DNA of 64,000 bases from Scatophagus argus. Its lineage: Eukaryota > Chordata > Actinopteri > Scatophagidae. The notes beneath the pieces are model-generated. The model ran no database searches, was not told where the DNA came from, and saw nothing but the letters and a program-made list of their open reading frames with translations. Where the stretch lies: the NCBI RefSeq assembly GCF_020382885.2, contig NC_058501.1, forward strand, positions 9,610,001-9,674,000, read 5' to 3'. The position numbers and the translations under genes are program-made. This document shows, in pieces, positions 25,347-36,776 of the stretch (positions are counted from its first letter, which is position 1; every line of letters starts with the position of its first letter).

Positions 25347-26308
25347 AGTACATATATTCACAATGCATAATCTAACAGATTGTTCTGCTCTCCCCAGGTA
25401 ATGGTCTTGTGGTGTGTGTCCTGGCGAATTACCGGAACCTGACCAACTTGACAGACATCTGCATTTTCAACCTGGCTCTCTCCGACCTCCTTTTCATCCT
25501 AATGCTGCCTCTTTACTCTCACTACTCCATGGCCAGTCACTGGAGTTTTGGAGACTTCATGTGCCGTTTTGCTGCTGCCTCCCACAAAACTGGATTCTTC
25601 AGCAGCATCTTCTTCATGGTTGTCATGTCACTGGACCGCTACATGGTTATCATACATGGTTTCAAGGTGGCACAATATCGCACACTGAAGGCAGGCATGG
25701 CTATGTCTGTGGTGGTCTGGATGCTGAGCTTGAGTGTCTCACTACCGTCTTTTATATTTGCAAGGGTGACCAACGAGTCTTATGGCGTTGGTTGTGACTA
25801 TGACCCTGATAGCAATGGCTGGAAGCTTTACAACATCTTTGCAATAAATATATTGGGCCTTGTGATTCCCTTGTTGGTGATGACAGCTTGCTACTTCAGG
25901 ATCATCCCCACACTGATGAGCTTGAGAAGTGCAAAGAAACACCGTGTTATCAAACTGATCATCTCCATAGTGGTTGCCTTTTTCTTATTCTGGGCCCCCT
26001 ATAACATCAGCCTTTTCTTGAAGTATCTCAAGGCTAAGGGTAAACTGCAAGGTGATGAATGCAGCCTGGAGTCAGATCTAAAGCTTGCAGTAGCAGTGAC
26101 GGAGGCCTTTGCTTACACTCACTGCTGCCTGAACCCCATCATATATGCTTTTGTGGGACAAAAGTTTACAAAACGAGCTGTGCAGATGCTGAGGAACTGC
26201 ATGCCTTGCATTCCCCTTCCTTCCACAATAGACTTGTCAGATAGCACATACAGGAAAAGCTCAATTATGTCAAGGTCCTCTGATGTCACCTCCACTTTCA
26301 TTAAGTAG
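23996..26308 (+). CDS. chemokine receptor A (CC/XC type), 359 aa
   Basis: A seven-transmembrane G-protein-coupled chemokine receptor at the plasma membrane. Exons are 23996-24002 (ATGTCAG), 25117-25278 and 25398-26308, with consensus splice sites and matching phases. The N-terminus is acidic with Tyr17/Tyr20, N-glycosylation sites at about 7 and 31, and Cys30. TM1 starts the GNGLVV stretch at residue 57. The ECL1 W-S-F-G motif is at about 106-109, Cys113 before TM3, [10 protein letters not shown] with DRY at 137-139, and a TM7 NPIIY near 303. The Ser/Thr-rich tail suits GRK phosphorylation. The TM6 phrase [18 protein letters not shown] and the GCDY in ECL2 recall XCR1, but TM3 keeps DRY. Exact orthology (XCR1-like or a fish CCR) needs a tree, so no symbol is given. 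Confidence 0.93.
24733..24746 (+). promoter_or_regulatory. CTCF-like site
   Basis: CCAGCAGATGGCAC matches the vertebrate CTCF core pattern CCASYAGRKGGCRS at all 14 positions. It lies in the first intron of receptor A, between the cobl promoter side and the receptor cluster. This is a sequence match only. Confidence 0.5.
25295..25345. repeat. (GT)n(GA)n microsatellite in receptor A intron
   Basis: A short GT run followed by a GA run fills nearly half of the 119-bp intron between the TM1 exon and the main exon of receptor A. Confidence 0.95.
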
Positions 26309-26351
26309 GAGGTGGAGGGCAGATGTAATATGTTTATGGACATCACCTGCA

Positions 26352-26658
26352 ACGTGGCGAGGTAGAGCAGTGGTTAGCACTGTCACCTCAAGGCTTGTTG
26401 TCCTCATGTCTGTGTGGGTTCCCTCCAAGTACTTTGGTTTGCTCCAAAAACACACAGGATAGTTTAATTGGTGACTCTAAATTGCCAGTAGGAGTGAATG
26501 TGAACATCAGTGCTCATTTGTCTCTATATGTCAGCACTGGGATGAATTTGTAACTTGCCTAAGGTGAGCCCTGCCCCTTGCCCAGGGTCAGCTGAGACAG
26601 GGCCCAGCCTGCTCCCACGACCCTGCAAAGGATAAGCTGTGATAGATAATGGATGGAC
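26352..26658 (+). mobile_element. SINE-like dispersed repeat in receptor A 3' UTR
   Basis: It starts ACGTGGCGAGGTAGAGCAGT with GTTAGCACTGTCACCTCA. It continues with GGTGACTCTAAATTGCC and ends GATAGATAATGGATGGAC. This is a familiar fish repeat with a tRNA-like head. The copy is diverged and was inserted 43 bp past the stop codon. Confidence 0.8.
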
Positions 26659-27365
26659 ATTAACTGCAAACTATGATACATTTCTGTCTGGTTAGCTTTG
26701 TTATTCCTGCCAGCCATGTTCCCCTTATTCATCTAGAATGATTTGTTTTATGTCGATTCTAGTTTCCAACTATGACAGTGTTATTCATCAGTCTGTCTAT
26801 AGCATACCTGTACATATTGTTATCTTTAAGCTTGATTTTATTTGCACTGGAATATTTTGTTTTGACCATAAGTGTGACATGATCAGATTCATAATCTCCT
26901 CTATGATCTCATGTATTTTCTAAATGCTATGCAAAGATCCTTGTTTTCCTGCTGACATTGGAGGAAACTTAATAGCAAGTTGTACATCTTGACTGAAACT
27001 ATAAAGTTGCTGTCTGTAAAAGCATCTAACCACAGTGTTTGTCTGTGTCTGCTGTGTTTATAATACTTCTGCTTTTTTTTCTCCTGTTTCACACATTTGG
27101 TTGGAAATATTCATAAAGCAAGGGAAAGTTACCATTTTTTAAAAGAGGCGAAATACTCTTCTATGACATGGAATGGTTGTTTTCACTTTGCTTGAGGAAA
27201 AAATGATTCATTTCAATTGTTTGATGATGTATCAAAAAGCTGCACAGGCAAAATTAACAAAGGGTTATGTGGCACCTTCTACATGTTCATCATTTATTAA
27301 GGATTGCAATCTGTTGATGTTGATGTGTAACAAATTTTGGCTCATCATACATATCTGTAACTTTG

Positions 27366-27412
27366 CATATATATATATACATATAAATATATATATACGT
27401 GTGTGTGTGCAG
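27366..27412. repeat. AT-rich and GT microsatellite
   Basis: A run of TATATA with ATACATATAAATATATAT is followed by GTGTGTGTG. Simple repeat. Confidence 0.85.
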
Positions 27413-27567
27413 TAGCCTGTATTGTATATTTGCATTTTTTCAGTGTTTTCATGCTGAATACATTTGTATTTGTTGTTGTTGTAGTTCGCCAGTGGAGATA
27501 ATTGAAGTTTTACATCTTGTTCTGTCAAGCCATTGTAGTGGCTTAGAAGAAACTTGATCTCAATAAA

Positions 27568-28463
27568 CGTCAACATATTAAAGTATATGGTCCAGTTGAT
27601 CCAGACTGATTCTAAAATAGAGTAAATTTAGAACATCACACTTCGATATTCATGTCTTACCCATTTTGAAAGCATGAAAGTTTAAAAGCATGCAGAAATA
27701 TTGAAACTGAAATCTTCTGTCATTAATGATGGGCTAAATGGTATTTTCAGTTCATGTCACCAAAGTGGGAGAGACAGAACAAAGAAAAAAGAAAAAAAGC
27801 TCATTAGAATTCATTTCCCTCCATCTCCTTTCTTGCCAATTTAACGCATAATGGGACACTTCTCAGAAAACCGCACTGACACCTCTATACATGTTTGACA
27901 CAATGCAGAGGAAACAACAAAACCCCAGAGCTCACCTTACCAGAAATGAGCCTCGCAGCAGGATTTGACACAAAAAGCGAGCAAGGCAAGCAGACAGGAT
28001 GACACATAAACTTGACGCACAACACAAGAACGCACACTTCCATGAGCAGTGATTTTGGCAGACCATGCGGTAAGCACATTTAAATTTTAAAAAGAATAGC
28101 CACTGTTTATTAGACTTATTTCATGTGTCTGCCTCCTACACCTGTAAACACAGTGTGTAGTTGAGGATTACGTGTGCATGCTTGTGCCTGAACAACCTCA
28201 GCCACAGGAAATGAGGGTCGGTATGGGCGTCAGAGCAGGCTGTGCATGTGATAGTGAGAGAAAAAAAAGCATGACATGTGGTTATAAAAGAGAAAGTAAA
28301 AATTTGATTATGGTCAGAATAGGAGGAAGTTTGTGATATTCATAGAAAGATGAATGTTACATACCTTTAACAGCTAGATGGTTGTTGAAAATACTTAACA
28401 AGGACAAAGTGAATAATGTGAAGCTGCAGTGAATCCACCAAATTTAAAGTTAACGCTGAGGAC

Positions 28464-28495
<32 letters not shown>

Positions 28496-29683
28496 GTTTT
28501 TAATTTGGAAAATTGCTTTTAGACCTTAGGCAGTTGGAATCTAAAATGTTACCAACACCTTTCAGACATGACTCACTAAACGATGATTACATCTGAAAAG
28601 TTCAACTTAAATGGCTGGAAACTCCAGTAAGCTTTCTGAAATCCTTCACATTTACCCACGAATGTCTCTCAAATAAAAGAGAGAAAATAACTTCTTCTTT
28701 TGTTGAAGTCTTTATCTTTACAAAATGCCCCGTGTGGAAAATACGGAGTTCACTCATCATGCTGGTGTTGAACGCTGGTCCTATCATAATAAAGAGAAGA
28801 AATGTATCATCTTTCAATCTCTGTGTCTTGTAGGGTTGTGAGTGGTGGCAAGTAGAATCAGGAGTCAAAAGATCCCATCATTGATTAAGTAAGTAGTGGT
28901 GAATTAATTTTTATATTTGAATGATTAGAAACTTTGGCTTCAAGTTAGAATGAGAGGACATTCAAGTGAGTCTCAAGAGAGAAATTCAGGATGATCAAGA
29001 ATGGGCTTGAGGGCAGCAAAGTGTCTCTTCACATGGTCAAAACAACTCAGTTTATTTTGGATCCTAGATAGTCACATTCTTCTTTTTCTTTTTCATTCTT
29101 CATTCAACCAGGGATTAGAGAGAATTATTTTGTCAGTCTGAAAAACTGAAAACCTAGATTATAGATAAACTATAGATCTCACAAGAGTTGTGTTGTGTTT
29201 GAACTCAACCACTTTACAAGTAGAACAACTTGGGTGCTTTCTTTTAAAGGATAGAGCTATATAACCACAAATCCAAATCTATTGTAAAATGTTATCACAA
29301 AAGAGCCCTTTGTGTGTCTTTAACAGCACATTTTTCACTTTTGTAGGTTTGGGGAATTCAAGCTTGCGGACTAGACTTAGTGTTACACACTTGCGATTGC
29401 CTGGATTTAATCCCAATGTGGTTATTTGGTATCAGAAACTGGAGTAAATTACTTAAATTAAACACACACACAAAGGTAGCCACCAAAATGTACTGATTGA
29501 CTTGGAGTGATTTTATTGATGATGTTTTTGGTTATTATTGAATTGTTTAGTTGAATACATGATGTCCCCCACTCATAACTTTTATTTTGTGTGATTTTTT
29601 AACATGTCAACATAATGTCAACCAAATTAAATTGTGTTTAACAAACTAATCCTTACATATTCTGTTCCTTCTCACACAGCATT
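27568..29683. other. intergenic, receptor A to receptor B
   Basis: AT-rich sequence with one (GT)n run at 28466-28494 and no recognisable gene. Receptor B's 5' UTR exon or exons probably lie here. A TTCTCACACAG acceptor precedes its ATG by 5 nt, so an upstream untranslated exon is implied but was not located. Confidence 0.6.
28466..28494. repeat. (GT)n microsatellite
   Basis: Uninterrupted GT dinucleotide run. Confidence 0.95.
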
Positions 29684-31423
29684 ATGAACATCTCGGAGTC
29701 TGAGTACGACTATGATTATAATTCCACCTGCGATCAGGGTGCCAGTCTGGAGTTACCTTATAGTGTCTTGCCAGTTCTTTACTTCATGCTGTTTTGTCTC
29801 GGCATGCTGGGTACGTTCAGAAACACTGTAAATATCTTAAAGATGAAAAAAAAACAGCATGTGTTAAACAACGTGTTACTGTCTTTGCACATTTGAATGC
29901 GCGACATTTCTGTTCTACAGTATGTCACTGGAAATAATAACCTAAAATAAGCCCTAATAATTCAAACTGATTTTGCAGGTAACACCACAGTTCTCTGGGT
30001 TCTCCTCCGGTTCATAAAGCTGAAGACTATGACGGACGTGTGCCTCCTCAACCTGACCCTGTCTGACCTCATACTGGCTGTATCTCTGCCCCTCTGGGCC
30101 TACAATTCCCACAACCTTGCATTATGCAAATTGATGACAGGAGTCTATCAGGTGGGACTTTGTGTTTTATCATATTTAGAGGACTGAACAGTGACAATTT
30201 ACTCATATAGGTGTGCAGATTATTGGTTAGGTATAAGAACACACTTCCACTTCCTCCTACACTGACACTACGACTTGTCATTTGTGGTATACTGTACATG
30301 TAAAGGTGTGAAAAGTTGTGTTTAACCCAATGCTTTCACTGCTCAACAAAACTAAACAATAGGCTAAGTGGGAGCAGTTCTTAGTTTTTACTGTATACAG
30401 TATTACTGCCAGTGAAGGCAAAACTGAATCAATGTTGCTTAAATACAGTATAACTAGGATGTGCTGCTATTTCTATGCCCCACTGTAAACACAAGTGATT
30501 TTGAAATATTCTGTGAATAACCAAGGTGAGGTTAGCACCTTCACCAGATGATTAGACAAGTAACGGCAGGTGTTCTCAGGTGTTTGTGAAACAGCTGCTG
30601 TGTGATGTCAGCAGTATGAAGAACCTGAGGATTGTAAAGCCTGACAAATGGCACCTAAAGTCATATCCTGTTTTGACTTTGTTTCCCCGTCTGCTCCTCT
30701 GAACAGCTGGGTTTCTACAGTGGGACTTTGTTTGTGACCTTCATGAGTGTGGACCGCTACCTGGCCATCGTCCACGCAATTGCAGCCATGCGAGCCCGTA
30801 CAATTCGATATGGAATAATCGCCAGCATCACTATCTGGTTTATATCAATCACTGCGGCAGCCCCCCAGGTGATATTTGCCGCCTTGGAGATAGAACCGGA
30901 GGATAACAGGTCCCAGTGCCAGCCACTGTATCCAGAGGACAGGCAACAGTTTTGGAAGATGCTGCGAAACTTCAGTGAGAACACAGTAGGCCTTTTTGTG
31001 TGCCTCCCCATCATGATTTTCTGCTATGTGAATATCCTTGTTGTGCTGTCCAAGTCCAGGAATTCCAAAAAGGACAAAGCTGTGAAGCTGATATTCACCA
31101 TAGTGTGTGTGTTTGCGGTGTGCTGGGTCCCCTACAACATCGTTGTTTTCCTTCAGACGCTGCAGCTGTTTGACATCCTGAGCATCTGCGAGACTTCAAA
31201 AATCAACTCGGCAACAGGCTTTGCTGAGATCATTGCACTGTCTCACTGCTGCTTGAATCCAGTCATCTATGCATTTGTAGGGGAGAAATTTAGGAAGTCA
31301 CTGAGCAATGCGCTGTCTAGATATCTCTGCTGCCGTCGACAGAGCACATGGACTTTCAGCTACAAAGACACAACAGACAAAGAGACTTCAAACACACCTG
31401 TAAGATCAGATTATAAGGAATGA
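29684..31423 (+). CDS. chemokine receptor B (CC type), 338 aa, short ECL1
   Basis: A seven-transmembrane chemokine receptor. Coding exons are 29684-29810, 29979-30151 and 30707-31423, all phase-consistent with GT-AG ends. The N-terminus MNISESEYDYDYNSTC has sulfatable tyrosines, two glycosylation sites and Cys16. TM1 G-N-T is at 43-45. TM2 reads CLLNLTLSDLILAVSLPLWA. MSVDRYLAIVHA places DRY at 116-118. CWVPYN marks TM6 and CCLNPVIYAFVGEKF TM7, followed by a Thr/Ser tail. ECL1 reads AYNSHNLALC and lacks the W-x-F-G residues that receptors A and C keep, being five residues shorter than in C. The coding frame is otherwise intact, so it is probably functional. Its closest kin are CCR1-5/CCR8-like receptors; orthology not resolved. 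Confidence 0.93.
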
Positions 31424-32317
31424 AATACATCTTGTCTCTGTGTAGTGTTTTTTGTTGGGTGCAGGTGTGATGTTTTTTAAATATTGTAAAATTCCAAGAC
31501 AGCAAAAAAGAAAATGTTTATAAGTGTAAGTCTTAAGTGTAAGACAGAAAAGAGGAGCAAGGTTTATTGATCCTGGGCGACAGTGGTAAGGACTCACATA
31601 TAACACATTATTTTGGTATTTTGGACCAAGAATATGATTTTTTCTAATATCAGAAAACTTAATTTAGGGTCCTGCAATCAGTGGCAATATCATCTTTAAC
31701 ATTAAGTACTTCTACAGAGGAATCTGCCTCTCCTTTCTTTTCTCGTTTTGACCATAAAAAAAGGGTTAGGGGTTAACAAAACAAAACACATAGACAATTG
31801 TAAATAAGTCTAGCCAGGTGAGTGCAGTAAAACTTACTTTAAAGTGACTCCACTAACACAGATAAAATGTGTCTTAAAAACATGAACTTTTAACAAAAGT
31901 ATCAAATAAGGGTCCATAATACAGATTCATAGACAAAATCATTCAAAATCATCATTTTTTGCTTGTGATCATTATTAGCTTAAGCCTAAGGCATTCTGCA
32001 CCGCATAAATTAGCCCGACTTTCAATTCATTTCAATTCAAATCACAACAACAGTTGTCTCATGACACTTTCCAATTGGAGCAGGTCCATACCCAACTCTA
32101 GGCCAGCAGCTATCAGATTTTTTTCTGTCCACATAACTAAAAACATTACATCTAGCGTTATTATTTTGTCTTTTTCCTGCTCACTCTTGACTTTACTTTA
32201 TCTCCTTGCTTGAATGCTTCATTTTTAAAATGTATAGAAGCTTATGAAACATTTGTTCAAATCGTGTAATTCTAAACACATTTGCAACTTATAGATATAT
32301 ATTGTAAATAAAATAAA
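31424..32317 (+). other. probable 3' UTR of receptor B
   Basis: This runs from the stop to overlapping AATAAA signals at 32307-32317. It contains a short fragment (about 32020-32100, with AAATCACAACAACAGTTGTC and ACACTTTCCAATTGGAGCAG) of the LINE 3' end also present at 42340-43360. Confidence 0.5.
32020..32100 (-). mobile_element. LINE 3'-end fragment
   Basis: It shares TCACAACAACAGTTGTC, TCATGACACTTTCCA and GAGCAGGTC with the 3' end of the minus-strand LINE fossil at 42340-43360. It is a truncated, diverged copy in the same orientation. Confidence 0.65.
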
Positions 32318-32479
32318 GAGAATTAAAAACCTGATTGCTCTATTTCTTGTTCTTAGAAAGGCAAGAATTTTCATGCCATTGATCTGTGAATTCACTAACT
32401 ATTGCTCTTTCTTGTGCATGTGTGTGTGTAAAATCACAAGATAAGCATCTTGCTACAGCAGTGGCCCATTTCATTTTAC

Positions 32480-34190
32480 TGAATACATTTATTCATAAGG
32501 ACAATGCACATTAATCAGCATTACTGTAAATGTGACAGTGTTAGACATAGGCTTATTTTCAACTGCAGTTCTTTCACACAATGTTCTCAAACCACTTAGA
32601 TAATGGTTATAACTCACAGAAGACAGAAGAAAAGAAAATGATATGAAGACAGCAACAAAACAAGCTTTCTTAAGATATTCTGCATACCATACAGAGCAAC
32701 AGGAAACCCTTTGTACAGCAACAATATCCACTGTTCAGTATATGAAGTCTTGAAAACAACACACAGCCAAGCAATACCAATTCTGAGAAATCAATAAAAT
32801 ATGACCATGATGATGTTGGTTTTAAAAGAGGTGGTTACAAGTTAATGAAATGGGAATATCATTCAAATGACACATGAGCCAAGCAGCACAGATTTGTAAG
32901 ACACATTTATATGAGATGCAAGAAGTAGATATCAAAGAAAGTCTGTGAGCTCAGGAATGAAACTCAAGATTTCTGGGGCAGAGCAGGAAACTTGGGCTGG
33001 TGAGGTGGATTGCCTAAGGGCAAGACATAAGCAGAGCTTCAGGCCTGGGGTAATGGAAGATGGACAAAGTAGTTCTGAAGGACAACCAGAAGGATGGACA
33101 TCTCTGGTCGGAGGCCAGGGCCACATAAGATGGTGGAACCAAGGAAACAAAAGGTCACTGACAGACCTGCTGCAGCTCAAGATCAGTAGGGTGCTGCAGC
33201 ACAGAACAGGTGATGGCTTCTGCTGAGGAAAAGAAGACTGCTCTGGTTATGGATCTGGTGACTGGTGCAGCAGGAACAAGATGGCTGCAGCACAGCCACA
33301 GTGGCTCATGACTGCACAGGAACACGAGATGGCTGCGGTGCAGAGCAGGAAGCAGGCGGCTGGGGGTTTAACTGTGGGTCATAGGTGCTGCCGACTGGGG
33401 TTTTGGGAGGGCTGGCTAGACTGCTGACAGGAAACCAGGAACAGGTATGGGTGCTAAGAGGAAACTTGACAGGGCGAGTAGCAATTCTATGGCAACTGTG
33501 GAGGCTGAGTAGCTGGGGAGCTGACGCTTCCAGGCTCTGAGCAGTGGGACTTCTTCCATATAGCTTTGCCACTGACCACAGGAGATCAGCAATCAGGGCA
33601 CACAGTTCATCAGGTGTCCGCTGGATCCATGATTAGCACTGTCATGTCTGGTGCAAGGAGAGTTACGGGAGTTCAGGGAAAGAAACCAAATGCAGACAAC
33701 TGAGGCAGAGCTTGAGTTCGATGATTTATTTACTCAAAAATTGAGGTAGGCAAGACAGCCAAGTGTCAACACCAGAGAAGCAGTCCAGCATCTTCATAAA
33801 CAGGTCTAACATAAATTAGATAAAGCAGAAGACAAGTATAGTGATTGGCAAACCAAGACATGAAGCAGTGGAGAACATAACAACCTGGCCAACAGTGAGC
33901 AGGAAATGTCTTAAGTATTTTCAGGGCTGATGAGGTTTAAGGTGAAACAGCTGACATAGAGAGCAGAGTAGGTCAGGTGACTGCAGAGTAAGTGAGGGAA
34001 TTGACAACTGGGTTTGGCAGTCAGGTGATGAGGGAAAGACCAAGTCTGGTCTGGGCTTGGGATGCAGAGATATTTTACATGAGATAGTACTTGGATGGGA
34101 TTCAGGCAGCCATTCTTGTCAGGCTGTATTTGTTTGACAAGAAGTGCGTGCAGCAGAATCCCCATGTCGTGTCATAACAACCTCCTTTAC
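32480..34190. repeat. repeat-rich intergenic block, unclassified
   Basis: The part at 32480-32590 (ATAAGGACAATGCACATTAA and TACTGTAAATGTGACAGTGT) resembles a common fish dispersed repeat. The part at 32940-33640 is G-rich and semi-repetitive, with reiterated AGATGGCTGC and CAGAGCAGGA phrases. The part at 33640-34190 looks like a diverged transposon (ATGCAGACAACTGAGGCAGA, TGATTTATTTACTC). No termini or coding domain could be fixed. Confidence 0.4.
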
Positions 34191-35924
34191 AAACAAGCTG
34201 ATTTTTGTTTCCCCCACACCTTCACTTCCACTACTGACTGATTCAAAATGATGCACTAAAAGGTTAAGAGCGATCACATCTAACCTCGAGCATTAGATAT
34301 TAGTCACAACTTTTCCTTGCACAGATAAAGGAATTTGCTACGCACTTGTTGTTTATACAATTGCTACATGAGGCTGCCCTGTTGACTTTCAGTTGTATCT
34401 CTTCTTTCCATGCAGCAAAGTACAAACATGCTTGCAGAGCTCTGCACAATCCCAGCTGTGAGTGCTTCTTGATCTGGTCGGAGTCACCCTGCACCTTCTA
34501 AAGTTTGCACATGTGGACTTGTGGTTGTTCTGAGTATCCGCAGACACTATGGTTTTGTGCATGAACATTTCAGAAGCCTCCACAGGAACTTATATATGCA
34601 AGCCCACAAGCCCACCCAAAGTTTGGTTAGGGGGTGGGAATCTTTTCAAAAACCTTTGAAGACATCTTACACCTTTGCTTTAGTGGCGTACAAACCATTT
34701 CTCAGTTCTTGTTTATAGCACCTAATCAGATTAAACATACACCTAATAATCTCTTTGGTTAAGCTGTCAAACCCTGCATCTCGTGATCCAGAATGAACAC
34801 CACAATCAGCTATCTGATTACCAGCACCGACAGGTAAATAAATTTCAAAAAATTTTAAAAATTCATTTTTTAAAAATTTTTAAAATTCATTTTACATTTG
34901 CATGCTTTTGTGTGACATGCTGTGTGTCTTCTTCACACTTATCAGTAGCCTGAAATTATGCAAACACTTTAATGTTTAGATGCTACTGTGTCAGGATCAA
35001 AATCTACTAATGCATAGCGCAAACAGATACACATTATGGTAAACCTAATTAACATGAACCCTCACCCTGCAGTAATTACACAGTTACTCAGTTATGTTTA
35101 TGAGGATTAATATAAAGTATAATTCACTTGTATAGTAAGAAGTCAGCTGACTCATACAGAGTGTTTTAAAATTTATGTTGCAATACTATAACTACAGTTT
35201 TAATTGATTATTTAGTTAATTTATTTATTTATTTTGCATTTGGATAATTTTAAGAATTAGCTTGTCATTTACAGTCTTGGGGCATTTGTCCCATTTATTG
35301 CATGCCCCTGTGCATCACTTGATCACTTTCAAACATTTGCAGAATTTAGGATACAGAAACAAGAAAAATCCTTATACCTTGTGAAGATTGCTAAACCAAC
35401 CTGCAGGTTTCTTCTGCTGTGACCGCCTTGCCCAATATTCTTTCTCCAGACCTTAAATACATAAATTAAACAGCGATGAACTGGGAAAAAAACAACAAAA
35501 AAAACACACCACCAAAGACTTCTAATCTGAGCGCAAAGCACAAAATATGCCAAGTAAGGACTATTGTAAAAAATAATATATGCAGGCTTTCAGTGCCTGT
35601 GCAGAGTCATCAAAGTTGTGACGAACAGCGGTGATGACATAATCAAATATGCATAGAGATAGATGGATTCAGATTATTAACAAAGCTGAGCCCTTGGCCT
35701 CAATGAAGAACTGTTTTTTGTTCACTATTTAATAGATGTTCCATGCATTAAAAATCAATGCATAAAAATAATACCCCACTGTAGAATTATTGAGGTCTTC
35801 TATCATGCGCTTATGGTATGTGCCTGAAACTTCAGCAATTCAGCTAAACCACGGAAAGTCACTGGACCATTGAATATGTATATTTTTTTCTGTTAGAAAA
35901 TCCATTTATTCATTCATAACACTG
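34191..35924. other. intergenic, no gene seen
   Basis: AT-rich DNA with a low-complexity TTTTAAAAATTC tract at about 34845-34900. Nothing else recognised. Confidence 0.6.
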
Positions 35925-36556
35925 ATGCCCTGTACAAGAAGGGCCAAAGTCGCCTCCACCTTCTGAGGAGACTGAGGTCCTTTGGAGTGCACAGGACCCT
36001 CCAAAAGACTTTTTATGACTCTGTGGTAGCCTCTGCTATTTACTACGCTGTGGTCTGTTGGGGACCGGGCAGCACGGACCGGGACAGGAAGAGACCAAAT
36101 AACCTGATCAGGAGGGTCAGCTCTGTCCTTGGCTGCCCGCTGGACTCCGTGGAGGAGGTGGGTGAGAGGAGGATGTTAGCCAAGCTGACATCCATCATGG
36201 ACAACACCTCTCACCCTCTGCATCAGACAGTGGAGGCTCTGAGCAGCTCCTTCAGCGGCAGACTGCTACACCCTCAGTGTAGGAAGGAGCTACAGCAGGT
36301 CCTTCATTCCCACTGCTGTTAGACTACATAATTCAATGGTCTAGTCCTCTTTTCCTCCCTTATGAGGACTTGTATATAGATGTGTATTGTACTGTTTTTA
36401 CTGTACTTTGTAAATTGTTCATTTATTTTACCTCTGTTTTTGCACATTTTTTACTTTTTGCACTCTCTTCTTTTTACAATTCTGTTCTTGTGAGCTGCCA
36501 CGACAAGTGAATTTCCCCACTGCAGGCTAAATAAAGATCATCTTAGCTTATCTTAA
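35925..36556 (+). pseudogene. LINE (non-LTR) 3' fragment, reverse-transcriptase C-terminus
   Basis: One frame reads DALYKKGQSRLHLLRRLRSF, VVASAIYYAVVCWG, then RRMLAKLTSIMDNTSHPL and SGRLLHPQCRKELQQVLHS, up to a stop near 36321. This is the C-terminal segment typical of fish LINE ORF2. The following 3' UTR ends GAATTTCCCCACTGCAGG and a CATCTTAGCTTATCTTA tail, typical of fish LINE 3' ends. It is 5'-truncated and dead. I do not assign it to a named clade. Confidence 0.88.
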
Positions 36557-36705
36557 TGTGGATTTACCATATCAACATGGCACACAAACCTTAATAAGAG
36601 GCCGTATTTATGGGAGGGATTGTAAACTGATCCAGAGTGTGTGCAGAATTCCCGTTGCTGTTTTCCTTCGCAAAGTAGGTCATGTGTTTCATATTTTTCA
36701 GGCAG

Positions 36706-36776
36706 ATGACCATGGCTGAAAACATTTCTGCTGTCAGTGCTTTCACAAGCACTTTCCACAAAGAGGAAATAACAAG
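36706..36776 (+). CDS. receptor C upstream coding exon
   Basis: Two in-frame ATGs (36706 and 36712) open a 71-nt segment ending at a consensus GTAAGA donor. It follows a TTTTTCAG acceptor. The main exon stays open upstream of its ATG to its acceptor, and the phases match. The added N-terminus has one N-glycosylation site (Asn-Ile-Ser). Confidence 0.7.

Larger units (their letters stand above)
26309..27567 (+). other. probable 3' UTR of receptor A
   Basis: This runs from the stop codon to the first clear AATAAA (27562-27567). It includes the SINE-like repeat at 26352-26658 and an AT/GT microsatellite near 27366-27412. The poly(A) site is inferred. Confidence 0.5.

Noticed and set aside
25742..26455. 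Minus-strand ORFs opposite receptor A
   Set aside because: Antisense shadows of the receptor coding sequence and the following repeat.
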